From Methylobacterium sp. E-045 (GTDB lineage: Bacteria > Pseudomonadota > Alphaproteobacteria > Rhizobiales > Beijerinckiaceae): a DNA stretch of 64,000 bases. The stretch is from positions 62,001 through 126,000 of the forward strand of contig NZ_JAKSYE010000094.1 in the NCBI RefSeq assembly GCF_022829685.1, in the 5' to 3' direction. Positions 43,063 through 53,966 of the stretch are shown piece by piece. Both the position numbers and the translations under genes were made by a program. Numbering within the stretch: the stretch's first letter is position 1; each line of letters opens with the position of its first letter. Under the pieces are notes generated by a model. The model ran no database searches. It was not told where the DNA came from and saw only the letters and a program-made list of their open reading frames with translations.

Positions 43063-43839
43063 CTACGCGCCGCCCCACTGCATGGTCAAGCCGCCATCCA
43101 CCACCAGGGTATGGCCGGTGACGTAATCGGCATCGTCCGAGGCGAGGTAGAGGATCGCCTTGGCGATCTCGTCGGGCTGGCCGGCGCGATGCCACGGAAT
43201 CCGCTCCAGGGAGGCTTCGAGCTTCTCGGGGTTCTCGAACCGGTCGCTGGTCATCGGCGTCTCGATGAGGCCGGGGGCAACGTTGTTGACGTTGATCTTG
43301 TCTTCCGCGAGCTCGCGCGACAGGCTGCGGCAGAGCGAGCCGACACCGGCCTTCGACATGCCGTAGGGTGCGCTGTCCGGCGTCGGCAGGTGCTGGGCCA
43401 CCGACGAGACGATGACGATCTTGCCGCGCCCGCCATTGGCCCGGCGCACCTTGATGAAGGCACGGGCGCAGAAGACCGGCCCCATCAGGTTGACGCGCAG
43501 GATCTGTTCGAGCTTGCCGTCGTCCATCTCGGCCACCGGCATGCCGCTCATGGCCTGACCGGCATTGTTGACGAGGATGTCGAGGACGCCGAACTCGGCC
43601 GCCACCTTGGCGAAGGTCGCCTCCACGGACGCCGGGTCGCCGACATCGTCCTGGATCACCAGGCATCTGCGCCCCGCCGCCTCGACCCGGCGCGCGGTCT
43701 CGCGTGCGCCCTCCGCATCGGTGTTGTAGGTGATCGCCACGTCCGCGCCCTCAACCGCGAACAGCTCGGCCGCCGCCTGTCCGATACCGGAATCCGCCCC
43801 GGTGATGAGCGCGCGTTTACCCTGCAGCTTCATGTCCAT
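43063..43839 (-). CDS. SDR-family oxidoreductase (glucose 1-dehydrogenase-like)
   Basis: A 258-residue classical short-chain dehydrogenase. NAD(P) motif TGADSGIG at 14-21, NNAG near 91-94, catalytic Ser in VSSVAQ and the YGMSK Tyr-Lys pair. The C-terminal VVDGGLTMQW ends typically. Cytoplasmic. It resembles glucose/ribitol dehydrogenase-type SDRs, but the substrate cannot be read from sequence. The neighbouring pgm and GMC genes hint at sugar metabolism. Confidence 0.9.
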   Translation of the reverse strand: MDMKLQGKRALITGADSGIGQAAAELFAVEGADVAITYNTDAEGARETARRVEAAGRRCLVIQDDVGDPASVEATFAKVAAEFGVLDILVNNAGQAMSGMPVAEMDDGKLEQILRVNLMGPVFCARAFIKVRRANGGRGKIVIVSSVAQHLPTPDSAPYGMSKAGVGSLCRSLSRELAEDKINVNNVAPGLIETPMTSDRFENPEKLEASLERIPWHRAGQPDEIAKAILYLASDDADYVTGHTLVVDGGLTMQWGGA

Positions 43840-43969
43840 TCCGTCTGTGCGAGAAGGGGTGCGCGGCCCTCTCGCGGCCGGCGATCACCCGTGTTCTCAG
43901 GACAATGGGCATGGGAAAACGCGGTTCCCGGGGTGCGGCATCGGTGGGGAGGGGCGTCCCTCCCCGGAC

Positions 43970-45655
<1,686 letters not shown>

Positions 45656-45702
45656 TCAACCGCCCAGGGTATGGGAAGGGAGAAAGATTCTCGGGAGCCG
45701 CC

Positions 45703-45993
45703 TCATCGCGCCGCTGCCCCGAGCGCTTTCTCACGGCGCAGAAGTCTGGAGGGCGATGCGACGCCTTCGGCGAAGGAGATCGTCAGGACGGTGATACCCG
45801 CCTCGTCGATGATCTCGTAGGAGCGGTCCAGGGCATCGCTCAACGTCGCGCCGCCGACGAGCGCATCGGCGACGATCTGCTTGATGCCGATCACGACGTC
45901 GTTGCGCAGTTCGTCCACGGAGTCGAACGCGTCCCCATCCCAGTCGCGATGGAGCCCGTCGCGATCGCGCAGGTTCAGAAAGTACCGCGGCAT
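45703..45993 (-). CDS. Small DUF6894-type protein
   Basis: A 96-residue protein beginning MPRYFLNLRDRDGLHRD, followed by DWDGDAFDSVDELRNDV. This N-terminal FxxRDxD-x-D pattern is one I recall in the many small DUF6894 proteins of methylobacteria and rhizobia. Function unknown. Probably monocistronic. Confidence 0.75.
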   Translation of the reverse strand: MPRYFLNLRDRDGLHRDWDGDAFDSVDELRNDVVIGIKQIVADALVGGATLSDALDRSYEIIDEAGITVLTISFAEGVASPSRLLRREKALGAAAR

Positions 45994-46185
45994 GCCGACC
46001 TCCTTGCCGTGACGACGCCCTCGGGCACTGCCCGGGACCGCCTCTCGATGCGACCGCGCACGAAACCGGATGGCGATCCTGATCCCGGTGTTGTCTCCGG
46101 GTCCGGAATGCCTGGGAAATACTCCCGGTCACGGTCGGTTCCCGTTCGGACCACGACGACGCAGCGGGAGCGTTGCGAGAGACGT

Positions 46186-46917
46186 TCAGACCACAGCTTG
46201 CCCTTCCAGGCGAAGATAGCCGGGTTTGAACTCGGCGAGGGATTTCAGCCTGGACCAGTCCAGGATCCTGAGAGTCTTGCCTTTGAGTTCGATCAGTCCC
46301 CGGCGTCGCAGCTCCTGCAGCGACCGGTTCACGTGCACGGTCGTCATTCCCGTCGTGTCGGCAAGTTCGTGCTGCGTCATGGGGAGATCGCAGCTGTCTT
46401 CCGTGGCGAGGCCCACGGCCCGCATTCTCACGAGGAGCTCGCAGAAGAGATGGGCGATCCGTTCGAGGGCCGAACGGCAGCCGATGTTCACCAGCCATTC
46501 GCGCAGCGTCGCCTCGTCGATGAGGGCGGCGATGCGCATCGCCCGGGCGATCACCGGATGATCCTCCGTGATCTCCCGCAGGACCAGGGTGGACATGCGC
46601 GCGACTTTGCAGGGGGAGAGGGTCGCGATCGTATGATCCAGGCGGTTCAACAGGGTGATGTCGAGATCGCAGGTATCCCCCGGCACGAGGTAGGCGGTGA
46701 TCTGGCGGGCGCCGTTGGCGCGCTGCTTGAAGCGGCACCCGATCCCCTCGGTGATGAGGATGATCTCGCTATGCGGCTCGCCTTCACGGGCGAGGTTGGT
46801 GCGGGCGGGGACGTCGCGGGCGGCGGCTGCGATCCGATGAAGCACTTCCCTGTCGGCTTCGCTGAGCGTCACGAAGCCTTCGAGTTTCCGGGCAAACGGA
46901 TTGGACACGCTTTCCAT
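46186..46917 (-). CDS. Crp/Fnr-family transcriptional regulator
   Basis: A 243-residue protein. The cyclic-nucleotide-binding-like beta roll covers about 20-140; the HTH covers about 165-225 with MTQHELADTTGMTTVHVNRSL. It lacks an Fnr-type N-terminal cysteine cluster. The start at ATG 46917 (MESVSNPFARKLEGF) is preferred over TTG 46944. The many paralogues in methylobacteria bind unknown ligands. The 640 bp upstream (46918-47558) hold no supportable gene; short frames there, such as one from 47142, have no recognisable features. Confidence 0.87.
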   Translation of the reverse strand: MESVSNPFARKLEGFVTLSEADREVLHRIAAAARDVPARTNLAREGEPHSEIILITEGIGCRFKQRANGARQITAYLVPGDTCDLDITLLNRLDHTIATLSPCKVARMSTLVLREITEDHPVIARAMRIAALIDEATLREWLVNIGCRSALERIAHLFCELLVRMRAVGLATEDSCDLPMTQHELADTTGMTTVHVNRSLQELRRRGLIELKGKTLRILDWSRLKSLAEFKPGYLRLEGQAVV

Positions 46918-47558
46918 CGTCTTCGAGACTATATTCCGCGACAATGTTGAACATCTCTATCGATGGGTATCGAATCTTGAACTCTATCGATGGGCGCCGA
47001 ATTTTGCTTGGATTAGCACTCTTCGCGAGGCGCCTGCAACGAAGCGTGGCACCGAAAGCGTACGGACCGTCATCACCATGAAGCCGTCGCCATCATACCC
47101 AAGTCGTCGTCAAGCTTCGGGTTCCGTCGGCCGGCGAGACGGTGATGGTCTACATATTCCGAAGAGCAGACGAGGATGTTTTCGCGCATCTGCCCGATCC
47201 GAACCCACGGGGGCGTGTCGACATTTCGCCGCACCTTCGATCTCGATCGTGACATTTTGGGAGGGTCGCTCCTCATCGATGCCGTGAAGGGAGCAATTCA
47301 TCGGGAGAACAAGCTCGATGAAGCGGGTCATGTGCCGTATCCAGGATCGCGGACGCTCTCTGCTGCCTCATCACTCAAGAATAGCATGGTCATGACGATC
47401 GTTTGTCGGCCCTGACTGGAGCATTGCCTGCCGTGCGGACGGGATCGACGCTCGCTGTGGTCCTGTTCGACTAGATAGGGCGGCTTTTCAGGATGGCGGG
47501 CGGTGCGGGCTGCCATCGGCCCGCAAGCGTCCCCGCTGGTTCCCGCATCGTCGACGGT

Positions 47559-48287
47559 TCACGGCTCAGGTGTGACGTCGTCCGTGATCAGGCGACGATA
47601 TTCGGCTTCCGGGATGCCGTAGCTGTCGCCCGCGATGAGTTCGAGCTTTGCCCTGTCGATGATCTCGATGTGGGACCTGCGCGCCCGGATCGTGCCGGCC
47701 CCCTCGAGGATATGGATCGTCGTCGTCACGCCGGGGCGATGGACGCCGAGCATGACGGACAGGAACTCGTGGGTGATGGGAAACTCGTCCTTTTCGACCC
47801 TGTCGCGGCACATCAGCAGCCAGCGGGCCAGCCGCTCTTCCAAAGTATAGCTCCCGTGCGACAGGGCCGTCTGGGCGGTGAACAGTTGAAAGATGTGAGC
47901 GTAGCGCATCATCAGTCTGCGAAACGCGGGTCTTTCTTCGATCAGGGAGCCGAACGCGGCCTTGCTCAGTCGCAGGGCTTCGCCTTCGATCTGGATGAAC
48001 GTTTCGTGGGGCGTGGATTCCACACCGAACAGCAGCGGCAGGCCGGTCGCGCCCTCGGAGCCGATGATGCCGACCTCGATCCGCCTGCCGTCCCGCGTGC
48101 CGACGACGACCGAGGCGACCCCCCTCTCCAGGAAATGCACGTGGGTCAACGGCTGGTTCGGTTGGACGAGGACGTCTTTCCGGTTGAGCGTCACCCGTTC
48201 GAGGACGGGATCGATGGCGGCATAATCGTCGGGTTGCATCCGGGACAGGAGGCTGTTGCGCGCATGTTTCTGGGATGGAATGACCAT
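47559..48287 (-). CDS. Crp/Fnr-family transcriptional regulator
   Basis: A 242-residue protein with an effector domain (about 15-135) containing VHFLERGVASVVV and GIIGSEGATGLPLLFG, and a C-terminal winged helix with THEFLSVMLGVHRPGVTTTI. It resembles the common alphaproteobacterial Crp-like regulators that lack Fnr cysteines. It is a divergent paralogue of the 46186-46917 gene, separated from it by the gene-free gap. Confidence 0.87.
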   Translation of the reverse strand: MVIPSQKHARNSLLSRMQPDDYAAIDPVLERVTLNRKDVLVQPNQPLTHVHFLERGVASVVVGTRDGRRIEVGIIGSEGATGLPLLFGVESTPHETFIQIEGEALRLSKAAFGSLIEERPAFRRLMMRYAHIFQLFTAQTALSHGSYTLEERLARWLLMCRDRVEKDEFPITHEFLSVMLGVHRPGVTTTIHILEGAGTIRARRSHIEIIDRAKLELIAGDSYGIPEAEYRRLITDDVTPEP

Positions 48288-48937
48288 GTGAGCGACCCGA
48301 AGACACGGCGTTCCAATGATGTGCCGCTGATCAACGCCGAAAGTCGATCATGGCATAGCAACGCCGCTACGGTTTCGACAAACGAAGCATATTCATTTGT
48401 CGAATGTCATCATCGTAGAAATTTATATGCGCAACTGTACCTCTGACTTGTCCGGGGCGTCCCGTCAAGTCCTCGACATCGGGCGTTCGAAGCAGGTGGG
48501 ATGCTTGTTGGCCTGCTTTGATTGCGATGTTGCCCGCTCCGGCCTCATCGCCCCAATGCCCGAATACGTTGCGCGGTGAAGATGTGCTCGACCGACAATG
48601 TGTCCGACCCATGAGTGTGGCCGCGGGGCGGGGTGTCGTCACCTGTACCATGTGCGGGGGGGGCATGGCATCATGAGCCGCCCCCGGTCCGGGCCCCGTG
48701 CGGTGATGGGATGTCCTTCGCGTCGGCGTGGGACTTGCTTGCTCAACCGGGTGCGCGCGGCGGGCGGGGGAATGCCGTTCCTCACGCCCGTCGCCGCGCA
48801 TGGGCGGCCTGTTCGGCGAGGGGTGGTTCCGGCCAAGCTTTCCCGGCAGAACGGTGGCGCCCCGGCGGGGCCGGTCGTCGGGCGAGACGTCGAGCGACCG
48901 GACCGTCGCCGCAGCGAATCTTGGAACGGAGAGATGC
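48288..48937. other. Intergenic region without a supportable gene
   Basis: About 650 bp between the divergent Crp-like and small membrane-protein genes. The left third (to about 48480) is AT-richer and probably carries the regulator's promoter; the right part is high-GC with only shadow-like frames. No hairpin, repeat or recognisable RNA found by eye. Confidence 0.5.
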
Positions 48938-49201
48938 GTGCCTAATTTCCTCAAAGCGATCATCATGACGGTCGTCGCATTCGGCTCGATCTATTACCTG
49001 ACCGGTAATTCGGCGATGGCGATGGGGCTGTCGCTCATTCCGCTCCTGCTCGGCCTGGTGAGGGTGATGCACGGATTCGCCTATAGCCTTGCCGCCCTGT
49101 GTCTGATCGGTGCGGTGGCTTGGTCCGTGGCCCCCGCCGAAACGAAGACGATGGTCCGGGCCGAGGTGGAGAAGACCGGGGTCAAGATCACGGCGCCGTG
49201 A
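48938..49201 (+). CDS. Small two-TM membrane protein
   Basis: An 87-residue protein with hydrophobic segments at about 5-45 and 52-68 and a soluble C-terminal tail. The GTG at 48938 follows a GGAGAG site. An overlapping ATG at 48934 would give only a three-codon ORF. No family recognised. Confidence 0.65.
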   Translation: MPNFLKAIIMTVVAFGSIYYLTGNSAMAMGLSLIPLLLGLVRVMHGFAYSLAALCLIGAVAWSVAPAETKTMVRAEVEKTGVKITAP

Positions 49202-49300
49202 CGGCGGCGAGGCCATCGGCGTCCGGCCCTCCCGCGGCTTTGGCGCGCTCGACGGCGATCTGATAGGGTCGCGCCGGGCACGCGGGCGGGGATTGCTGCG

Positions 49301-49984
49301 ATGGAAGAGGGCAGGGGCGGAGCGGCCACGCATCTGTTGATCGTCGACGACCACCCCCTCTTCCGCGATGCGCTGGCGAGCGCCGTCCAGCGCGCCTTTC
49401 CCGAGGCGGCCATCGACGAGGCCGAGGGGATCGCCGGCGCCATGGCGGTCCTTGCGGCCGACAGCACCGTCGATCTCGTGCTGCTCGATCTCTCGATGCA
49501 GGGCGTCGCCGGTTTCGACGGCCTCGTCTCGATCCGCTCCCGCTTCCCGCGCGTTCCCATCCTCGTCGTGTCCGGCCTCGACGATCCGCGCATCATGCGC
49601 GAGGCGCTGGAACACGGCGCGGCCGGGTTCGTGCCGAAGGCGGTGGACAAGGCGACGCTGACACGGGCCATCGCCGACGTGCTCGGCGGAGGCCTGTCGA
49701 TCCCCGCCGCCCTGTCGGAGTCCGCGGCCGGCCCGGCCCCTCCGGCGACCCATCTCGCCGAGCGGATCGCCCGCCTGACGCCGCAGCAGCTGCGCGTCCT
49801 CCTGATGATCCGGCAGGGGAAGCTCAACAAGCAGATCGCCTACGAGCTCCAGGTCGGCGATTCCACCGTCAAGGCCCATGTCTCCGAGATCCTGCGCAAG
49901 CTCGACGTCATCAGCCGGACGCAGATCGTGATCGAGACGGCCCTGCTCGATTTCGACCAGATCCGGATGCCGCAGGCCGGATGA
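49301..49984 (+). CDS. LuxR-family response regulator
   Basis: A 227-residue NarL-type regulator. The receiver has D16-D17, phosphoacceptor D63 and the lysine in VPKAV. The C-terminal LuxR HTH starts at LTPQQLRVLLMI and includes NKQIAYELQVGDSTVKAHV. No cognate kinase is adjacent, so it is an orphan or partners with an HWE or other kinase elsewhere. Confidence 0.9.
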   Translation: MEEGRGGAATHLLIVDDHPLFRDALASAVQRAFPEAAIDEAEGIAGAMAVLAADSTVDLVLLDLSMQGVAGFDGLVSIRSRFPRVPILVVSGLDDPRIMREALEHGAAGFVPKAVDKATLTRAIADVLGGGLSIPAALSESAAGPAPPATHLAERIARLTPQQLRVLLMIRQGKLNKQIAYELQVGDSTVKAHVSEILRKLDVISRTQIVIETALLDFDQIRMPQAG

Positions 49985-50226
49985 GCCGTGGGCGCCGGTC
50001 CCCGGCCGTATCCGTGGGCAGCGCCTCGTCACGGTTCGCCCTCACGGGAATGTGCCTGCGCGGAGGACGGACCGCAGGGGGCTCTGGCGTTGCATCCATG
50101 GCGGGCATGGCCGAAGACGGTGCCGCGCGAAGGCGCGGCGAACGATGATACGAGGTACGTCGGCAGATCGATCACGGTGCGTCGCCGCCTCGACCCACTC
50201 CTCCATCCGATGAAGCGAGTTCGATC

Positions 50227-50595
50227 ATGATGAGTTCGACGTTGAAGTCCCTCCTGGTTGTCGGGATGCTCGCCGGATTGCCGGTGACGCAAGCCTCCGC
50301 CGCCGTCGGCGGCCGCATCGGGGCCTGCAAGCAGGACATGAAGGCCAAGGGGCTGAAGGGCGACGAAGCCAAGACCTTCATGAAGTCCTGCAAGGTCGAT
50401 GCGCGCAAGGCGTGCAAGGAGGAGGCGAAATCGGCGGGTTCGGACAAGGCCGACCGGCATGCCTTCATCAAATCCTGTCTGAAGGGCGGCGACGCCCCCG
50501 GAGCCGCCACCGCCCCGGCCGCGCCGGTGGCGCCCGGCTCGACCGTTTCCCCCGGCGCGGCGCCGGCTGCGACCCCTCCGGCCCCTAAGCCCTGA
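50227..50595 (+). CDS. Secreted PsiF-repeat-like protein
   Basis: A 122-residue protein with a signal peptide (about 1-25, ASA-A). Two tandem cysteine-containing repeats of the PsiF kind follow: CKQDMKAKGLKGDEAKTFMK and a later ACKEEAKSAGSDKADRHAF segment. A Pro/Ala tail (about 92-122) resembles a linker. PsiF-type proteins are periplasmic and phosphate-starvation-linked in enterics; here function is unknown. Its 3' end overlaps the methyltransferase gene on the other strand by 11 nt. Confidence 0.75.
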   Translation: MMSSTLKSLLVVGMLAGLPVTQASAAVGGRIGACKQDMKAKGLKGDEAKTFMKSCKVDARKACKEEAKSAGSDKADRHAFIKSCLKGGDAPGAATAPAAPVAPGSTVSPGAAPAATPPAPKP

Positions 50596-51253
50596 AGCGC
50601 CAGACGCTGCTGCGCTTGATCTCCGCATCTTCCAGGGATCGGCTCACCGGCACCTCGTAGGTGGCGAGGACGTCGAGCCGCTCCTTCGGAAGATAGGAGC
50701 GGCCGGGATCGCCGACGAGGATGGTGGCGCCCTGCCGATGCAGGGCGGCCAGCCAGTCGGTGACGCGGGCGGCGATGTCCCGCTCGTAGAAGATGTCCGC
50801 CACCAGGATCGTGGTGACGCCGAGATCGGCAGGCCGGGAACCGATGAGATCGTCGGCGACGGGCGTGATCATGCCGCCGACGCCGTTGGCCCCGGCATTG
50901 AGACCGATGGCGGCGATGGCGAAGGCGTCGAGGTCGCTCGCCGTCGCATGGGTGGCGCCGGCGAGCGTCGCCGCGATCGCCACCAATCCCGAGCCTGAGG
51001 CGAAATCGAGGATGCGCTGCCCGGCGACGAGATCCGGGCGGTCGAGGATGTGGCGGGCCAGGGCCTGCCCTCCCGCCCAGGCGAAGGCCCAGAACGGCGG
51101 CGGCAGGCCGATGGCGTCGAGCTCGTCCTCGGTCTTCTGCCACAGCTCCGTGGCCTCGTCGGCGACATGCAGCACGATCTCCGGCGCGTGGGGCACGGGC
51201 AGGAGCCGGGTATTGGCGCGGATGAAGGCGAGGGGATCGACCGAGGGCGTCAT
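50585..51253 (-). CDS. Putative ETF-beta lysine methyltransferase (METTL20-like)
   Basis: A 222-residue SAM-dependent methyltransferase. The block PPPFWAFAWAGGQALARHIL, then motif I ILDFASGSGLVAIAA, then ASDLDAFA and VADIFYER, and DPGRSYLPKE near the C-terminus, resemble the METTL20 family known from Agrobacterium and mitochondria. Those enzymes trimethylate electron-transfer flavoprotein beta. The assignment is from recalled motifs; a general class I methyltransferase is the fallback. It overlaps the glycosyltransferase stop by 4 nt. Confidence 0.8.
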   Translation of the reverse strand: MTPSVDPLAFIRANTRLLPVPHAPEIVLHVADEATELWQKTEDELDAIGLPPPFWAFAWAGGQALARHILDRPDLVAGQRILDFASGSGLVAIAATLAGATHATASDLDAFAIAAIGLNAGANGVGGMITPVADDLIGSRPADLGVTTILVADIFYERDIAARVTDWLAALHRQGATILVGDPGRSYLPKERLDVLATYEVPVSRSLEDAEIKRSSVWRFRA

Positions 51254-52374
51254 GAGCGCAGGAGATCCGCGTAGAGGTCCGACACCGCCCGCATTACCGC
51301 ATCCTCGGTGAAGCCGCCCTCGATCACGCGCCGCCGCGCGGCCTCCCCCATCCGCGCCGTGAGGAGGGGATCGGCGGCGAGCCGGACCATCGCGGCGGAC
51401 AGGCTCCGCGCGTCGTCGGGCGGCACCAGCACGCCTTCGATCCCGTCGCGAACCAGCGTGCGGCAGCCCGGCACGTCGGTGGTGAGGAGGGCGCGCCCGC
51501 AGGACGCCGCCTCCAGCAGCGTGCGCGGCAGGCCCTCGCCGCCCCGCGAGGGCAGGCATCCCACATGGTGCTCCGCCCACACGCCGGTCACGTCGCGGGT
51601 GGGGCCATGCCAGGTGACGCCGTCCCGGCTCCAGGAGCGCAGCGTTTCCTCGGGGATCGCCCTCCGGTTCGAGGCGTCCGGTGCCCCATAGAGGGAAAGC
51701 TCCACCGCCACTCCCTCCGCGCGGGCGAGGCGCACCGCCTCCACGGCTGTGTCGATGCCCTTCGACCACAGCATCCGCGCCACGATGGCGATGCGCAGGG
51801 GCGGCGAGGGCGGTTGCGGGTCCGGCGAGAACTGCGCGGGATCGATGCCGGCCCCGCCGACGATGGTGACCGCCGTATCGGCGGGGTCGAGGCCGAGGGC
51901 CTGAGCATCGTCCGGATTCTCGAACAGGAACCGGGTCTGTTTCGAGGCGAGGGGGCCACGGATGAGCTGGCGCAGGGCGAGGCGGCCCAGGCGGCCCGCG
52001 ACGTCGGCGCGCGCGCCCATCAGGCCGAGCCCGGTCAGGGCGTAGACCCGGCCTGAGATACCCGCCATCGCCGCCGCCGTTCCACCCACGAGGATCGAGC
52101 GCAGCGCGATGCAATGGACGATGTCGGCCTTCAGCCCCTTCAGGATCGCCGCGAGCTGACCCGCCGCATAGCCCGCCGCCATGGGGTTGAGGCTCGAACG
52201 CTCGGCCTCCAGCTCGACCACGCGCGCGCCCGTCGCCTCGATGACGGCCCGGTGGGCGCGCACGCGGGTCACCACCGCCACGGACAGGCCCATCGCCACG
52301 GCGGCCCGCGCCATGGGCAGGAAGTGCGAGGCGAAGAACCAGTCCTCGGTGACGACGAAGACGAGCCGCTTCAT
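51250..52374 (-). CDS. Glycosyltransferase family 4
   Basis: A 374-residue GT-B enzyme. The N-terminal domain starts at RLVFVVTEDWFFASHFLPMA; the C-terminal domain has RMLWSKGIDTAVEAV, the GEGLPRTLLEAASCGRA donor-site motif with the E-x7-E pattern, and the family ending. Probably acts on a cell-surface polysaccharide or lipid with a nucleotide-sugar donor. Start at ATG 52374; an in-frame ATG at 52419 would add a Ser/Pro-rich stretch. Operonic with the methyltransferase, but a functional link is not obvious. Confidence 0.88.
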   Translation of the reverse strand: MKRLVFVVTEDWFFASHFLPMARAAVAMGLSVAVVTRVRAHRAVIEATGARVVELEAERSSLNPMAAGYAAGQLAAILKGLKADIVHCIALRSILVGGTAAAMAGISGRVYALTGLGLMGARADVAGRLGRLALRQLIRGPLASKQTRFLFENPDDAQALGLDPADTAVTIVGGAGIDPAQFSPDPQPPSPPLRIAIVARMLWSKGIDTAVEAVRLARAEGVAVELSLYGAPDASNRRAIPEETLRSWSRDGVTWHGPTRDVTGVWAEHHVGCLPSRGGEGLPRTLLEAASCGRALLTTDVPGCRTLVRDGIEGVLVPPDDARSLSAAMVRLAADPLLTARMGEAARRRVIEGGFTEDAVMRAVSDLYADLLRS

Positions 52375-52574
52375 CGGCGGGGAGGAGGGCGACGGGGACG
52401 GCGAAGGGGACGTGGCCATGACAGGCGCTGTAGCACGCCGCCGCCTCGCAGGAAGCCGGACGGAAGGGTTGGGTGGAGGACGGTCCGGACGGGACATCGC
52501 GCCGCCGGACGAGGCAGGAACGCCGCCCCCGCCTCGCCGGTTGACCGTTCCTGACAATCGACGGGAGGCGGGGG

Positions 52575-53759
52575 ATGGCGGCGGATCGCGAAGAAGACGG
52601 TGTCGTCGCCGATCCCCGGGATGCCGCCATCGAGGCGGGACTGGCCTATGTCGATGCCGACCGGCCGGGGCTGACGCGGCGCAGGAGCGGAACGGGCTTT
52701 GCCTATCGCGACGCCAAGGGGAAGGCCGTCCGCGACCCGAAGATCCTGCAGCGGATCCGGTCCCTGGCGATCCCGCCGGCCTATACCGACGTCTGGATCT
52801 GCCCGCGTGCCAACGGCCACATCCAGGCCACGGGCCGGGACGCCAAGGGGCGCAAGCAGTACCGCTACCATCCCGATTTCCGGCAGGCGCGCGACTCGAC
52901 GAAGTTCGAGCACATCATGGCTTTCGCCGACGCCCTCCCCGGTATCCGCGCGCGGGTGGACGAGGATATGGGCCGTCGCGGCCTGTGCCGCGAGAAGGTG
53001 CTCGCCACCGTGGTCCACCTCCTCGAAGCGACCCTCATCCGTGTCGGCAACGACGATTACGCCCGCACCAACAAGAGCTACGGGCTCACCACCCTGCGCG
53101 ATCCCCATGTGACCGTGGCGGGTGCGGAGCTGACGTTCCGCTTCAAGGGCAAGAGCGGCAAGATGTGGAACCTGTCGGTGAAGGACCGGCGCGTGGCCCG
53201 CATCGTGAAATCCTGTCAGGACCTGCCCGGCCAGGAGCTGTTCCAATACGTCGACGACGCGGGCGAGACGCGGGACGTCACCTCGGCGGACGTGAACGCC
53301 TATCTGCGCGAGATCACCGGACAGGAGATCACCGCCAAGGATTTCCGGACCTGGGCCGGCACGGTGCTGGCCGCCCTGGCCCTGCAGGAATTCGAGGCGT
53401 TCGACAGCGAGGCCAAGGCCAAGAAGAACCTGCGCGCGGCCATCGAGAGCGTCGCGGCGCGGCTCGGCAACACGCCGACCATCTGCCGCAAATGCTACAT
53501 CCACCCCGAGGTTCTCGACGGCTACCTGGAGGGAACACTGCTGCTTCAGGTCGCGGACGCGGTGGAGGACGAGTTGCGGGAGGATATCGCCCGGCTGAAG
53601 CCCGAGGAGGCGGCGGTTCTCGGATTGCTCCGGGCGCGTCTCGACGCGGCGAAGGGAAAGGTTTCGGTGAAGGCCAAGGTCACGCCGAAGAAGGGGAAGG
53701 CGGCGCGGCGCCGAGGGCGATCCGGAACGGCGGGGTCCGGGGCGCGGGCCGCGGCATAG
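52575..53759 (+). CDS. DNA topoisomerase IB (poxvirus-like)
   Basis: A 394-residue enzyme. The N-terminal DNA-binding domain (about 15-105) has PPAYTDVWICP. The catalytic core has RVGNDDYARTNKSYGLTTLR, KFKGKSGK-type lysine/arginine residues, and the nucleophile Y308 in TPTICRKCYIHP. The Lys/Arg-rich tail (about 350-394) is likely disordered. It relaxes supercoils by a 3'-phosphotyrosine mechanism and is common in rhizobiales. Monocistronic. Confidence 0.92.
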   Translation: MAADREEDGVVADPRDAAIEAGLAYVDADRPGLTRRRSGTGFAYRDAKGKAVRDPKILQRIRSLAIPPAYTDVWICPRANGHIQATGRDAKGRKQYRYHPDFRQARDSTKFEHIMAFADALPGIRARVDEDMGRRGLCREKVLATVVHLLEATLIRVGNDDYARTNKSYGLTTLRDPHVTVAGAELTFRFKGKSGKMWNLSVKDRRVARIVKSCQDLPGQELFQYVDDAGETRDVTSADVNAYLREITGQEITAKDFRTWAGTVLAALALQEFEAFDSEAKAKKNLRAAIESVAARLGNTPTICRKCYIHPEVLDGYLEGTLLLQVADAVEDELREDIARLKPEEAAVLGLLRARLDAAKGKVSVKAKVTPKKGKAARRRGRSGTAGSGARAAA

Positions 53760-53867
53760 GCCGGGCTTTGTGCTTCTGCCCCTGTGGAAGGGGCAAAGAT
53801 CTTGCCCCCATCACGCCGACCTCTGTCCACTCATAGTCTCTGGCAAGCAGAGCGCGTCCCTCTCCCC

Positions 53868-53900
53868 CTTGTGGGGAGAGGTTAGAAGTGGGGGTGGTTC
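53868..53900. repeat. Dispersed CTCTCCCC/GGGGAGAG palindrome
   Basis: A short stem formed by CTCTCCCCC and TGGGGAGAG arms in the 207-bp gap after topoisomerase IB. The same unit recurs at 57531-57556, 57699-57724 and 60541-60560, always between genes. It looks like a REP/terminator-like element. Confidence 0.55.
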
Positions 53901-53966
53901 CGCCGGCCTCCGCAGCGTCAGGTCGCCCGGCGGTTTCACGCAGCCGGCGCGTCCCCTCGCGACCCT

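Noticed and set aside
47142..47249. 35-codon open frame between the two Crp-like genes
   Set aside because: No ribosome-binding site, domain or conserved feature could be seen.
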